Shown: positions 43,701-53,400 of the stretch, piece by piece
How the letters are laid out: every line of letters starts with the position of its first letter
Position numbering within the stretch: the first letter of the stretch is position 1
NCBI GenBank assembly: GCA_934168245.1
Contig: CAKPMY010000006.1
Coordinates: 1-64,000, forward strand
Source of the DNA: an uncultured Bacilli bacterium
GTDB lineage: Bacteria; Bacillota_I; Bacilli_A; RF39; UBA660
Length of the DNA stretch: 64,000 nt
Reading direction: 5' to 3'
The notes under the pieces: generated by a model
The model's database searches: none
The model's input: only the letters and a program-made list of their open reading frames with translations
What the model was told of the DNA's origin: nothing
Position numbers and translations under genes: made by a program

Positions 43701-45126
43701 TGTATTTACTCCTTCTTTAGTCCATAAATTATTTAGTGGTTGTAGTATGGAATATAGTCCAGATTTTAGAGATTTCTTTTTAGAAAACTATAGGGAAATT
43801 TTAGAAGATTTTGATAATAGAGGATATATTTCTAATATACAGAGGAGATTTGATGATATTAAACGTGATAATTCTAATCGAAAGTTGACATGGGATTTGG
43901 CTGTTAGTTATGTTCAGACTAATAAGTATGAAGCAGAAGATGGGAATGAGTATGTAGCCAGAGTTTCGGGTATTGCTGGATATGATGAGAAGTATTTTGA
44001 GTGTTTAGAAAGAATTTATGATTATGGAAAACAAAGAACATTTAGCAGCATTCCGAAAGTTCAAGGAACATGGAATGATTTTAAATATGAAATGTTAGAT
44101 TTAGTTGATCCTTTATGTATGTGTGTTGGTACTTTAACGAACTGTTGTCAAGAAATTAATGATTTAGCAGAAAGTTGTATGATTCATAGTATGATTGATG
44201 AAAATGGTCGTGTTTTTGTGATTAGGGATAGTGAGGGAAGAATAGTTTCACAGAGTTGGGTCTGGAGAAATGGTAATACTCTTTGTTTTGATAATATTGA
44301 GGTACCAGATAGGGCTTTTAAGAAACATGAAAATGAATTGACGGATAATATCTATGATATTTATATGGTGGCAGCAGAAGAGGCGATTGATGTTGAAGAG
44401 AAAATGTATGCAGAGAAGTTTCAGGCTGGGGAGATAAGCGAAGAAGAGTTTAGAAAAATGCGCCTTGGTAAAGTTACAGTTGGACTTGGATATAATGATA
44501 TAGCAGAGACAATTAAGAAAAGAGCCAAAGAAGATTATACTAATACTAGACCTTTAGCCTTTGATTCTCCATTAGGAGAAGAGTATGATAAATATTTATA
44601 TACTAGTGATTCGGCTGTACAATATTCTTTAGTGGAGAGGAAAGACTTTAAATCTTATAATGCATATCCTAAGACTTTATATACTGATACATATTCAGTT
44701 TATGCAGAAGATGATTTGGACAGTGTTGATATTAAGCATTTAAAGGCTCTTAGAGACACTAATGAAAGTGATGTTTTCTTAAATATTGATGAGGTTTATT
44801 CAAGTAGAGATATTTTTGAATATATAGCAGAAAAGTATAAAGTCTTACCTTCTAATATGAAGATATTAATGAATCCTAACTTGGCAGTTATATATGAAGA
44901 AAGTGATGACAAAATAGAAGTTCTTGATATATATTATTGTAGCCATACTGGAGAAGAAGATGAAATTGATATAACTGAGGCAGTTACTTTACAGTTAGGA
45001 GTAGCAATTAGACAGATTTCTTTAGAGAAGAATGTTGCTGTTAGAGAGTTAGGAGATAGGAAAAAAGCATTATATGATAAGGCTATTAATATGGCTGAGA
45101 AAGATGAAAAAGTACTTAAAAAATAA
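40786..45126 (+). CDS. Giant orphan protein
   Basis: A 1446-1447-aa protein. The ATG at 40786 is chosen over one at 40645 because a very strong ribosome site precedes it and the earlier stretch is unlike protein. No membrane segment is seen. Most of the length is a chain of amphipathic helices with repeated F/Y-[LF]-x2-[YH]-P phrases (EYPEFF, SHPELF, RHPEWR), suggesting a helical-repeat solenoid. The last 450 residues hold a compact domain with CMCVGTLTNCCQEINDLAESC, then IDENGRVFVIRDSEGRIVSQSWVWRNG and CFDNIEVP. This is reminiscent of GNAT-like folds with a reactive-looking cysteine cluster. No catalytic role is claimed. It is the largest unexplained gene here and lies beside the ClpX-like ATPase. 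Confidence 0.75.
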   Translation: MALEIFRDGQFFKKRIFEYKYAHSILTPSDLVGLDDAYLDKFKAIADRMSLKYRNTLLFTTLGVKNVIKLYNFSKDDYMMIDQLLKPFVAKSSYLIYSDDALIKLREICEQDVSRAREYIFKETRKIILDRKQENIELLWLQSRWPKEFLEENSDIFLRDKNVSKKLVQKYYRRRLTILDYCDNLEVFKDKRIVPFFGDNNGIIFQLVQRFGEEKTEEFIKEHSELVRKCSLNLGAFTEVGFRCEKGIEEYFRAALKFELVDQFFGYYRSLKAPGFTWTKDLGFKFVHKFKTTNDLLSYDADTVVLDLIQQYAVNFFGIDNIKRLQEETKLFSGSQGMNVLNLLADSIYHMQLNNFPLFSKISDIYYNNMTYEAFEEMIAYIIGYLRMDGTFEDSNVIYAYISDKYKKRRPYLFANGSMPEELRRAINFNEITVKYILEHKEFLEYLMDRNLGEIISPFVEVMHDDKNGTEMSSFNFFKDYCTRFGNEALLELIFKYGMAFEERRVLDSFGTNFSKCSKEEIDKAVRKNIAEEIRGGFFDYSMLASDQAFRREYPEFFINLDKIKCSEEEKAIVYRLIYSREISFADVRKYPYLVEILKDKPLDIIFIKEFGKKPKGEFKNMVNNKTLVLRKIGNYNFLKLCEEFGCYMSDFAANIISAYELDNSLLSEELIKKPYYSFFRDVIFKCCLNGKIFYSGEDAPQFLKRSHPELFLDSSAPDELKNVFYGKECTMDLADLVRHPEWRGYLVDKSLRAALMKGPDRSDALFDYLGRFNTSEEMFDFTIKNMPVVRQMIKLHRVPEMIKWYELVGINIPDSVVMCNVDAGSSEEVKKFLDGRNNWRMFMKINRFTGDYESKDALLKLAYCFGVFDEDKAGTGKLLNLITGIPRVIDKDTYHELLAALKKEGKSSMIKAGYKRLLEEGFIDDIEKNEINKIYIPNKDGRYTLNFNPQNYPVVAYYLREVFEENCPSSYVFTPSLVHKLFSGCSMEYSPDFRDFFLENYREILEDFDNRGYISNIQRRFDDIKRDNSNRKLTWDLAVSYVQTNKYEAEDGNEYVARVSGIAGYDEKYFECLERIYDYGKQRTFSSIPKVQGTWNDFKYEMLDLVDPLCMCVGTLTNCCQEINDLAESCMIHSMIDENGRVFVIRDSEGRIVSQSWVWRNGNTLCFDNIEVPDRAFKKHENELTDNIYDIYMVAAEEAIDVEEKMYAEKFQAGEISEEEFRKMRLGKVTVGLGYNDIAETIKKRAKEDYTNTRPLAFDSPLGEEYDKYLYTSDSAVQYSLVERKDFKSYNAYPKTLYTDTYSVYAEDDLDSVDIKHLKALRDTNESDVFLNIDEVYSSRDIFEYIAEKYKVLPSNMKILMNPNLAVIYEESDDKIEVLDIYYCSHTGEEDEIDITEAVTLQLGVAIRQISLEKNVAVRELGDRKKALYDKAINMAEKDEKVLKK

Positions 45127-45137
45127 ATAGGTAATGG

Positions 45138-45165
45138 AAGAGATCAGGAACGGGTCTCTTCTTTT
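45138..45165 (+). terminator. Terminator of the giant orphan
   Basis: AAGAGATC / GGTCTCTT stem (one mismatch or wobble) with a 7-nt loop and T-rich tail. Confidence 0.7.
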
Positions 45166-45246
45166 TATTTTTCTTTTTAAAAAAAATTAAAAAAAGTATT
45201 GAAAAACGAAAATGCTTTTGTTATAATTGATTTGTTGATTGGAAAT

Positions 45247-45323
45247 GGCGATGTAGCTCAGCTGGCTAGAGCGTCCGGTTCATACCCGGAAGGTCGGGGG
45301 TTCGATTCCCTCCGTCGCTACCA
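45247..45323 (+). tRNA. tRNA-Met(CAU), elongator type
   Basis: A 77-base cloverleaf with encoded CCA. Acceptor GGCGATG/CGTCGCT pairs with one G-T (and a T-T at the end). Anticodon stem TCCGG/CCGGA with loop TTCATAC. The sequence closely follows the Bacillus elongator Met tRNA, and the acceptor begins with a pair, unlike initiators. No Ile2-type identity is evident, though a lysidine-modified form cannot be fully excluded. Confidence 0.9.
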
Positions 45324-45426
45324 TTTGTAAATGTTCGCTCGGAGGTTGTTTCCGAGCTTTTATTTTTACCTTTATGGTACTTTATTTTTTTCTAATAATG
45401 TTGTAAAATTAAATTGTTAAGTTTAT

Positions 45427-45502
45427 TGCCCTATAGCCAAGTGGTAAGGCAGTGCGCTCTGACCGCACCATTCCGTTAGTTCGAATCTAACTAGGGCAGC
45501 CA
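45427..45502 (+). tRNA. tRNA-Gln(CUG)
   Basis: A 76-base cloverleaf with encoded CCA. Acceptor TGCCCTA/TAGGGCA, anticodon stem GTGCG/CGCAC, loop CTCTGAC with anticodon CTG, and T arm GTTCGAATC. The weak T-A first pair is typical of Gln tRNAs. It lies 31 bases before gltX, whose product may charge it if the enzyme is non-discriminating. Confidence 0.92.
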
Positions 45503-45533
45503 ATATGTAGAATAATACAGCGAGGTGTATTTT

Positions 45534-47192
45534 ATGAATAAAGAAGAAAGATGTGAGTTAGCCGAGATTTTATTTCCTAATATTACAAAGACTAGGGAAT
45601 ATTATGAAGAGTTATATCCAGAAAGAGACTTACCAGAAGGAGCAATGGTAACTAGATATGGTCCATCACCAACGGGAAGTGTTCATTTAGGAAACTTATA
45701 CTCAGCATTTTGTGATATGGTTTATGCTAGACAAAGTAAAGGTGTTTTCTTTTTAAGAATAGAAGATACTGATCAAAAACGTATGATTGATGGTGGTATA
45801 GAAAATATTGTCGATGTTTTGCATGGATTTGATATTTTACCTACAGAGGGTTATAGTTTTGGAGGTAAGTATGGGACTTATCAACAAAGTGAACGTGGAG
45901 ATATTTATCAAACCTATATAAAAGATTTAATTAAACAGGGACTTGCTTATCCATGCTTTATGACTGAAGAAGAACTTAATAATATAAGAGAAGAGCAAGA
46001 GATAAATAAAGTAAGGACTGGTGTTTATGGAATTTATGCCGTGGATAGAGATTTATCACTTGAAGAGATAAAAGAAAAACTTGCTAGAGGAGAAGAATAT
46101 GTAATTAGATTAAAATCTCCTGGAGATGCTAGTAAGACAATAGAAGTAGTTGATTGTATTAAAGGAAAAATGAGGTTTCCAGAACATGATACAGATACAG
46201 TGCTTTTAAAGAAAAATGGTATTCCTACTTATCACTTTGCACATGCTATTGATGATCATTTGATGCATACAACTCATGTTATTCGTGGAGATGAATGGGT
46301 TTCTAGTTTACCTTTACATATTCAATTATTTGAAGTTCTTGGCTTTAAAAAAGTTCAATATGCACATATTGCTCCTATTACAATTAAAGATCAAGAAACA
46401 GGAACAATTCGTAAGATAAGTAAAAGAAAAGATCCTTGGGCTGGAGTTAAGTACTATGAAGAAGGCGGAATTCCAATAGAGGCATTACATCTTTATCTAG
46501 CAACAATTACAAATACAAATTTTGAAGAATGGTATTTAGCAAATCAAGATAAAACTATAGAAGACTTTACCTTTAGTTTTGATAAACAGGCTATTGGAGG
46601 AACAAGTTTTGATGAGGCTAAATTTAAAAATATTTGTAAGACATATTTTTCAAGAAAGACTGGTAAGGAAGTATATGATGAGACACTTGAGTGGGCAAAA
46701 AAATATGATCAAGAATATGCAAAGTTATTAGAAGAAAATAAAGATAAAATGATCGAATTCTTAAGTATAGAAAAAGATGGACCTAGACCTAGAAAAGATA
46801 TATCTAAGTATAGTGATGTTAAAGAAGAGTTCTCTTATGCGATTGATTCAATGTTTGAGAAAGAGAATTATTCTAAATATGATGGAGATAAAATATATGA
46901 TGTTTCATTAGTAGAAGAGTATTTAGATAATCTTAAGTTAGATGTTACTAATGAAGAATGGTTTAATATGACTAAAGAGTTTGCTAGTAGTCATGGATAT
47001 GCTGCTAGTCCAAAAGATTATAAGAAAAATCCAGATGAATATAAGGGACATGTTGGAGATATATGTGAGGCTATTAGAGTAATGGTTACAGGTAGAAGAC
47101 AGTCACCAGACTTATATTCAATAATGAAGATACTTGGAATAGATAACATAAGAAAGAGAATAGAATTATATAAAAGAAGTATTGAGAAGTAA
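45534..47192 (+). CDS. gltX: Glutamyl-tRNA synthetase
   Basis: A 552-aa class I synthetase; the ATG at 45534 has GCGAGGTG before it (the frame is open from a GTG at 45525). The HIGH-type motif is PSPTGSVHLGN (about residues 42-52). The KMSKS-type motif is KISKRKDP (about 293-300). It is somewhat longer than the usual 480-490 aa, and the spacing of the C-terminal anticodon-binding part is unusual. It may be a divergent GluRS of this lineage rather than a GlnRS, since the VHLGN form and DTDQKR stretch are GluRS-like. With tRNA-Gln directly upstream, charging of both tRNA-Glu and tRNA-Gln is plausible. Confidence 0.88.
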   Translation: MNKEERCELAEILFPNITKTREYYEELYPERDLPEGAMVTRYGPSPTGSVHLGNLYSAFCDMVYARQSKGVFFLRIEDTDQKRMIDGGIENIVDVLHGFDILPTEGYSFGGKYGTYQQSERGDIYQTYIKDLIKQGLAYPCFMTEEELNNIREEQEINKVRTGVYGIYAVDRDLSLEEIKEKLARGEEYVIRLKSPGDASKTIEVVDCIKGKMRFPEHDTDTVLLKKNGIPTYHFAHAIDDHLMHTTHVIRGDEWVSSLPLHIQLFEVLGFKKVQYAHIAPITIKDQETGTIRKISKRKDPWAGVKYYEEGGIPIEALHLYLATITNTNFEEWYLANQDKTIEDFTFSFDKQAIGGTSFDEAKFKNICKTYFSRKTGKEVYDETLEWAKKYDQEYAKLLEENKDKMIEFLSIEKDGPRPRKDISKYSDVKEEFSYAIDSMFEKENYSKYDGDKIYDVSLVEEYLDNLKLDVTNEEWFNMTKEFASSHGYAASPKDYKKNPDEYKGHVGDICEAIRVMVTGRRQSPDLYSIMKILGIDNIRKRIELYKRSIEK

Positions 47193-47216
47193 TTTTAGAT
47201 TTACTTCTCTTATTTT
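47184..47216 (+). terminator. gltX terminator
   Basis: A 9-bp stem GAGAAGTAA / TTACTTCTC (8-nt loop) containing the stop codon, followed by a T-rich tail. Confidence 0.8.
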
Positions 47217-47291
47217 TTCACAGTAATAATTGATTATTTTTAAGTTTTGTGGTAATATATGAGGCAATTCATCTATAAAGGGGGATGTTTT

Positions 47292-48818
47292 ATGACAAAT
47301 AGTGAAGTAAAGCATAAATTAAATAGATACTTAAATTTTAATAGATTTTCTGCAAAAGAGAGAAAAGAAGTAGAAAAGTTGTTGGCAAAATTAGAGTCAA
47401 CTAATGATCCTGGACTTGCATTATACAGAAGCAAATATTTAATTTTTGATAAGAAGTATGATGAGGCTAGACCATTACTTATAGAGGCATTAAAGGCTGG
47501 AAATGAAGATTTTTCGGTTTACTATCTTTTATATAGAGTAGCAGTTGAGTCTGAAGAATTTGATAAAGCATATGACTATGTGACTATGTGTGAAGAGACT
47601 AAGACTGATGCAGGATTTGATTTTTCTTTAGCATTAGCAGTAGCAAAGGCGACTAGAGATTTTGATCTTGATCCAATGTCTTTTGGTGAAGAGACAGAAC
47701 AATGTCTTGATACTGATACTTTGGCATATTCTTCTAATAGAGCAGTTAATAAATTATATGTTTCAGCAGTAGAGGACTTTAATGCAGGTAATTATATAGC
47801 AGCAAGAAATAAAGTTGCAAAAATTACTAAGGTTATAGAAGGGCCTGATAATGTAATTCCATTTAATTTTAATATTTTGTTAGATAACTTAAATAGTTTA
47901 GTAGTAAGACAAAAAGATTTTTATTTACAAAGTGTAAGAGATCTAGATAGTTCTAAAAAAGTAAATAGTGAAGAGTTTGATAGAGTTACTTGTCAGAAGT
48001 TACTTAACTATATTAATTTAGAAGTTTCACGTGATGTGGAGTTGGCTGAAGAAATACTTTTAGCAAATGAGGCGGCTTTAGTTAAGAATGTTGATTCAGT
48101 TTTGGTTTATCATGTTAGAAAGAGAATTGCAGAAAGAAAATTATCTAAAGGAATGGGTCCAATAAGATTTGAAAAATATATGAAATATCTTGGAAGTATT
48201 AGAGTACTTTTACGTAGAAGAGATTATGATAAGGCTTTAGAAGTGGTGAAGGAAGCAAAAGAAAAGACTGGGGCTTTAGAACTTGATTACTATATGGGTA
48301 AAATCTTATTTAAGAAGGGTAAATTTGAAGAAGCAGAAAAAGTACTTTCTGGATATTTAGGGGCTGGTGCTTATAAAGCACTTAAAGCAATGCATTATTT
48401 AGCAACTATATATGCAAGTGATGGTAGAATTATGGAGGCTAAAGAAGTTAGAAATAGAATAGATATGCTTAATGATTATTTTATTGATGATGATATATTT
48501 AAAAAGCCAAAAGGTAAACCAGTTGATGCTAAAAAGAATGTAACAACAGCAAATGCTTGTCATGATATGAGAACAGAAATAGATAAAGCATATGAAGGAA
48601 GAAAAAAATTAGATCCAAAAAATTTTGATAGTTATCCTTTTTCTAAACAAATGGCACTTATAAGAGAATTATATAGACAAGGAAATGCTGGGTTAGCAGA
48701 TAGATTAACTAAAAAAGTTAGTTCACAAGTAACTGATCCGTTACAAAGAAAAGTTATTAATAAAGAGAAAGCAAATAAAGCATTATACAAGGCGAAAAGT
48801 AAATATGGACAAGGATAG
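47292..48818 (+). CDS. TPR-like helical-repeat protein
   Basis: A 508-aa cytoplasmic protein; the ATG at 47292 follows AAAGGGGGATG (the frame is open from 47259). The sequence is built of paired helices of the tetratricopeptide kind. ALYRSKYLIFDKKYDEARPL, FDKAYDYVTM, YYMGKILFKKGKFEEAEKVL and AMHYLATIYASDGRIMEAKE each fit a TPR hairpin. Such proteins usually serve as binding scaffolds. No enzyme domain is seen, and the partner is unknown. It is followed by its own terminator and then the LemA/TPM pair. Confidence 0.75.
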   Translation: MTNSEVKHKLNRYLNFNRFSAKERKEVEKLLAKLESTNDPGLALYRSKYLIFDKKYDEARPLLIEALKAGNEDFSVYYLLYRVAVESEEFDKAYDYVTMCEETKTDAGFDFSLALAVAKATRDFDLDPMSFGEETEQCLDTDTLAYSSNRAVNKLYVSAVEDFNAGNYIAARNKVAKITKVIEGPDNVIPFNFNILLDNLNSLVVRQKDFYLQSVRDLDSSKKVNSEEFDRVTCQKLLNYINLEVSRDVELAEEILLANEAALVKNVDSVLVYHVRKRIAERKLSKGMGPIRFEKYMKYLGSIRVLLRRRDYDKALEVVKEAKEKTGALELDYYMGKILFKKGKFEEAEKVLSGYLGAGAYKALKAMHYLATIYASDGRIMEAKEVRNRIDMLNDYFIDDDIFKKPKGKPVDAKKNVTTANACHDMRTEIDKAYEGRKKLDPKNFDSYPFSKQMALIRELYRQGNAGLADRLTKKVSSQVTDPLQRKVINKEKANKALYKAKSKYGQG

Positions 48819-48835
48819 TCCTTGTTTACTTTTTT
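48809..48835 (+). terminator. Terminator of the TPR-like gene
   Basis: ACAAGGA-TAG-TCCTTGT hairpin with the stop codon in its loop, followed by TTACTTTTTT. Confidence 0.75.
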
Positions 48836-48889
48836 CTTTATTTTTAGGAAACTTTGATTTATAATTTATAGTATAGGAGGAGAGTTAAG

Positions 48890-49453
48890 ATGAAGAAAAG
48901 TACAATTACGGGTTTGGTTGTGTTAGGAGTTTCCTTATTATTAGTTGTCTTTGTAGTTGGTAAGTATAATACTATGGTTACTAGTAAAGAGGCAGTTGAT
49001 AATGAACTTGCTAACGTAGATGTATATTTAGAAAGAAGAGCAGATTTAATACCTAATTTGGTTAATACAGTTAAAGGGTATGCGGCTCATGAAGAGAAAG
49101 TAATTGATAATGTTACTTCAGCAAGAGAAAAATTATTAGGAGCAAAGAGTGTAGAAGAAAAGGCTCAGGCTAATAGTGAACTTGATAAAGCAATAGATGC
49201 TTTGATGGTTGTAGTTGAAAATTATCCGGATTTAAAGGCTAATACTAATTTTATTAATTTACAAGATGAATTAGCAGGAACAGAAAATAGAATAGCAACG
49301 GCTAGAAGAGATTATAATAGTGCAGTTAAAAGTTATAATTCTTTAATTATAAAATTTCCTAATAATATAATTGCTTCAATGTTTAATTTAGATAAGGCAG
49401 AGTATTTTAAAGCAGATACAGAGAAAACTGATGTTCCTAATGTAGAGTTCTAA
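48890..49453 (+). CDS. LemA family protein
   Basis: A 187-aa protein with an N-terminal membrane helix (about residues 7-25) and the LemA helical domain outside or inside the membrane. The motif VDVYLERRADLIPNLVNTVKGYAAHE is the family hallmark, and the RRDYNSAVKSYNSLIIKFPNN segment matches the usual C-terminal helix. Its role is poorly known and it often pairs with TPM-domain proteins, as it does here: the next gene begins one base after the stop. An AGGAGGAGAG ribosome site precedes the ATG. Confidence 0.92.
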   Translation: MKKSTITGLVVLGVSLLLVVFVVGKYNTMVTSKEAVDNELANVDVYLERRADLIPNLVNTVKGYAAHEEKVIDNVTSAREKLLGAKSVEEKAQANSELDKAIDALMVVVENYPDLKANTNFINLQDELAGTENRIATARRDYNSAVKSYNSLIIKFPNNIIASMFNLDKAEYFKADTEKTDVPNVEF

Positions 49454-49454
49454 A

Positions 49455-50351
49455 ATGAAAAAGATATTAGTTTTTGGAATAGTTTTATTTTTAGTACTAG
49501 TACCAGTTAGAGTATTAGGAATGGTTGAAGCAACAAGTGAGTTTTATATTAATGATTATGCTAATGTACTTGATAGTGAGACAGAGGACTATATTATGGC
49601 TAGATCAGTTGATTTGGCTAATAAAACTTCGGCACAAATAGTAGTTGTTACTATTAATAGTTTAGAGGGAGAAAATTTAGAAGAATATGCTACTAAATTA
49701 TTTAGAAGTTTTGCTATAGGAGATAGTAAAAAGAATAATGGATTATTATTACTTTTAGTTGTTGAAGATAGGAAGTTTAGAGTAGAAGTTGGATATGGTT
49801 TAGAAGGTGTTTTGCCAGATGGACTTACAGGAAGATATCAAGATGAATATATTATTCCATATTTAAAAAATAATGATTGGAATAAGGGAATTAAGAATGG
49901 ATATTCGGCTTTTTATACTAAGTTATGTGACTATTATGGTATTTCTGAACTTAGTGAGACGGTACAAGTTCAGCCAAATAATAATACTTTTAATGGAATT
50001 AATAATCCGATATTTCTTTTCTTAATATTTATGTTAGGACTTCCGGCTTATACTATGGGTATTTACTTTAAAAGTATTGATGGAAAAAGAAAAGCAAGAC
50101 CTAGTATTGTTGCGAGAGGAGTATGTATACTTGATGTTATTGGGCTGATTTTGTTATATAAAATGTATGGAACAATTTGGTTAGTATTGTTATTTATTCA
50201 AATATTGGCCTTTTTAATAGGAAGGTATACATATTATACTTCGTATGGCTCTAGAGGAGGCTTCTTTGGAGGAGGATTTTCATCAGGTGGTGGAGGTTTC
50301 TTCGGAGGAGGAGGTTCTTCTGGTGGCGGAGGAAGTTCGAGAGGATTTTAA
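49455..50351 (+). CDS. TPM-domain membrane protein
   Basis: A 298-aa protein: signal peptide (residues 1-23), TPM domain (about 30-155) with YINDYANVLDSET, SAQIVVVTINSLEGE and RVEVGYGLEGVLPDG, then two membrane helices (about 183-240). The tail is Gly/Ser/Phe-rich (GGGFFGGGGSSGGGG…RGF). TPM proteins resemble acid phosphatases or photosystem II repair factors; the bacterial role is uncertain. The glycine-rich end is normal for the family. It forms a transcript with LemA. Confidence 0.9.
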   Translation: MKKILVFGIVLFLVLVPVRVLGMVEATSEFYINDYANVLDSETEDYIMARSVDLANKTSAQIVVVTINSLEGENLEEYATKLFRSFAIGDSKKNNGLLLLLVVEDRKFRVEVGYGLEGVLPDGLTGRYQDEYIIPYLKNNDWNKGIKNGYSAFYTKLCDYYGISELSETVQVQPNNNTFNGINNPIFLFLIFMLGLPAYTMGIYFKSIDGKRKARPSIVARGVCILDVIGLILLYKMYGTIWLVLLFIQILAFLIGRYTYYTSYGSRGGFFGGGFSSGGGGFFGGGGSSGGGGSSRGF

Positions 50352-50368
50352 GTTAAAATATATGGTTT

Positions 50369-50397
50369 AAGTCTACTGATTTGGTAGACTTTTTTTG
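50369..50397 (+). terminator. Terminator of the LemA/TPM operon
   Basis: An 8-bp stem AAGTCTAC / GTAGACTT with a 7-nt loop and a T7 tail. Confidence 0.8.
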
Positions 50398-50447
50398 TTT
50401 ATTTTTGTATAATTTAGATATGGTATGAAGATTACGGAGTTGTTGGT

Positions 50448-53400
50448 ATGCGAAGAGATGTTTTTGGCTTAGAAAAATTAAATATATATGAAGATAGTGA
50501 TAATTACTATTTTTTTAGGGCTTTAGAGCCAGGTGACTTTACGGATATTGATAATAATATTATTACAAATAGTAATGGGGATGTTATTAGGATTAGAACT
50601 GATAGAGAAAGACATGGAGGAGATACTAAGTATAATGGTTCTTCGACTCCTTCCTTAGAAGAAGTTACTGACCATATTAAGATTCACTATCTACAAGAAA
50701 CTAATTGTATTTCGCTAACTAGTAATGCCAATGCCGTACTTACTTATGGTAGATGGTATGATAAAGAAAGATATGTAATTGTTAAAGTACCTAAAGGTGA
50801 ATTAGGTAAGAAAGTATTTCAAGCCGGTCCTTATATGTTAGAAGAGATTGAAAAAGAAATTGGCCGAGAAATTAGCACTTTCGATGAAGAGACTAGAAAA
50901 AGATATGAGGCCTTGTTTGAAAAAATTAATCAATGTAGATCAGAAGAAGAGTTAAATGTTTTAAGAAAGTTCTTTATAGATAATAAATTTATTAGTGATA
51001 CAGAAAAACCTTTAGAGAATGATGATTCATTTAGTGATGGATTAGAAGTTAATGTTACTAAGTCGATTGATTATAATGCTTTAGATGATGAGGCTAATTT
51101 AGAGAAAAATAAGATTATTTTAAAGGTTGATCTTTTTGGTAAACAAATTTTACCTAGAATTTCTAATAGACTTTTAATACAGACAGTAGGCGGGGCTTTT
51201 TCTTCGGCTGAATTAATTCACTATGATGATATTTCAAGAGAAGAACTGATAGATGTTCCAAGTGAAGTAGTTGATGTTTTGTCTTTACTTCAACAAGTTC
51301 CTAGTACTGTTTCTAATATTGATGAAGTTAAAGAAAAAGTACTTTATGCGATTAATAATTTTAACTTTTTAGGACATATAGAATACGGAGAATATGAACT
51401 TTCTAATAGTAAGTTATCTATTGATAATATGTATGAAGTATTTGGTAAGGGAAGAGTTAGTTATCATGAGGCCAAAGAGTTATATAGAAAGGCTTATTAT
51501 TTAGCGAAGTCTAGACTTAGGGCGATTAAAAGTGTTGAATTATTAGATACTATATTAGAAGGAGATTCTAAATATAGTCAGGTTTTAAATTATATTAAAA
51601 TTAATGGGTATGGAATTGAACCGGAGATAACTACGAGGGCTTCTAAAAATTTAGTTACAGTTTCAGAGTCAGTTAGTTTAGATATTGGTAGAGATGATAT
51701 TAGACTAGTTAATTATATTAATGGTTTAACAGAAGAAACTTTAATAGGTATTTTAGATGATCCGGATATGGCTCTTAGAATTTTTGCGAATAATCATTTC
51801 TTAGATGACTTTACAAGACATGGGGTTAATAGAGATGAATATATTGCGGCTAGTTTGGTAGATGCTTTAGACTTAAGAAGTTATGGAGTTAGACTTAATT
51901 TAAGTAATGAACAAAGAAGAGATATAAGAGATAAGTTAATGGAAATTAACTTAGAAGAACTATATGATTTCTATAAGAGTAATGGTGTCTTAGAGAAAGA
52001 TATGGCTAGAATAATATTTACTAATTTAATAAAGGGCACAAGAGATATTGATACTAAAGAGAAATTTACTTTAGAAGAATTAGAATGGTTTATTGGATAT
52101 AATAAAGTTAAAGATACGGAGTTAAACTTACTTCCTTATCAACGACCTATAATAGGTAAAATTAAGGAGAAGTATGAAAATAAACAGTTTACGGCGGCAG
52201 TTATGCCAACAGGTACAGGTAAGACATATATTAGTTTAGCGATGATGAATGAGTTTGAAAAGTTAAAGAACAGTCTAGGACAGGACTCTCATGCCAAGAT
52301 ATTATATTTGGCTCCTAATAATGAAATACTTGATCAGTTAAAAGAGACTATTAAAAAAACTTATCATCCTGAAGAACATCTTGGAGAAGATATAGATACA
52401 ATAATTAAAAGAGTCTTTCCTAATTTAGTAATGACAACATATCAAAATTTAAAGGATCGTAGTTCAATAGGTACTGGACCAGATGGCAAGAAAGAACTTA
52501 GGTTAAAAGATGAGTTTAATCAACAATTTGATTTTATAGTTTTAGATGAATTACATAGAACGGGAGCCGATGAATGGTATAGTACTGTTGGATCTTTATT
52601 AGATAGTCAAGGTGAGGATACGAAGATACTTGGAATAAGTGCGACACCTGAGCGAGATGTTGACTTTAAAGATATGACTGATTTCTGGGCTAGAAGATAT
52701 AACTATAGTGAAGATGAATTATTACTTGGGGAACAAATGGCTTTTGAAATGGACTTAGTAGAGGCCATAAAACTAGGTTATATTCTAGAACCTAGAGTTA
52801 TTACCTGTGACTATTCTTTAATTAGTGATGGAACATTAAATGATTTGGAACTAAGTATTGATGAATTACTAGATGAAAATGTTAAGAAACAGGAGTTAAA
52901 AAAGTACGAAGAACTTAGAAGAAATGTTGAAAATTCCGATGGAATTGAAAAGATAATTGGAGAGAATATAAAAGAGGGTAATAAGTTCCTTGTATTCTTA
53001 CCAGTTACTAAACGTGAAGATGGTACATATGTTAATGATGATGGAGAAGAGGTAGAAGGAAGTAAAGCCGAACAAATCATAAAAGATTATCAGACTTTGT
53101 TTATGCAGTATTTATATGCTGATGAATATTTTAAAGAAAATAAAGGTATTTATAATCTTTATTTGAAAATTGCCTCTGGTGTTGAATTAGATGATAATGA
53201 TAGAGAATACCTAGAGAGTGAAAAAAATAATTTATTATTACTATCTAAAATAAACATTTCATATAAACCTAGTGCTTTAAATACAAAATTAGAGGAAATG
53301 GCTTCGGTACTTATTAATGAAATGGGCTGGGAGCCATTAGGAAAAGAAGATTTGGCTAAAAGACTTAATAAAGTAATGGAAGATGAAGTTGAAAATTATT

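Noticed and set aside
50255..50351. Glycine-rich low-complexity end as a separate repeat feature
   Set aside because: This tail is the normal C terminus of TPM-domain proteins paired with LemA.
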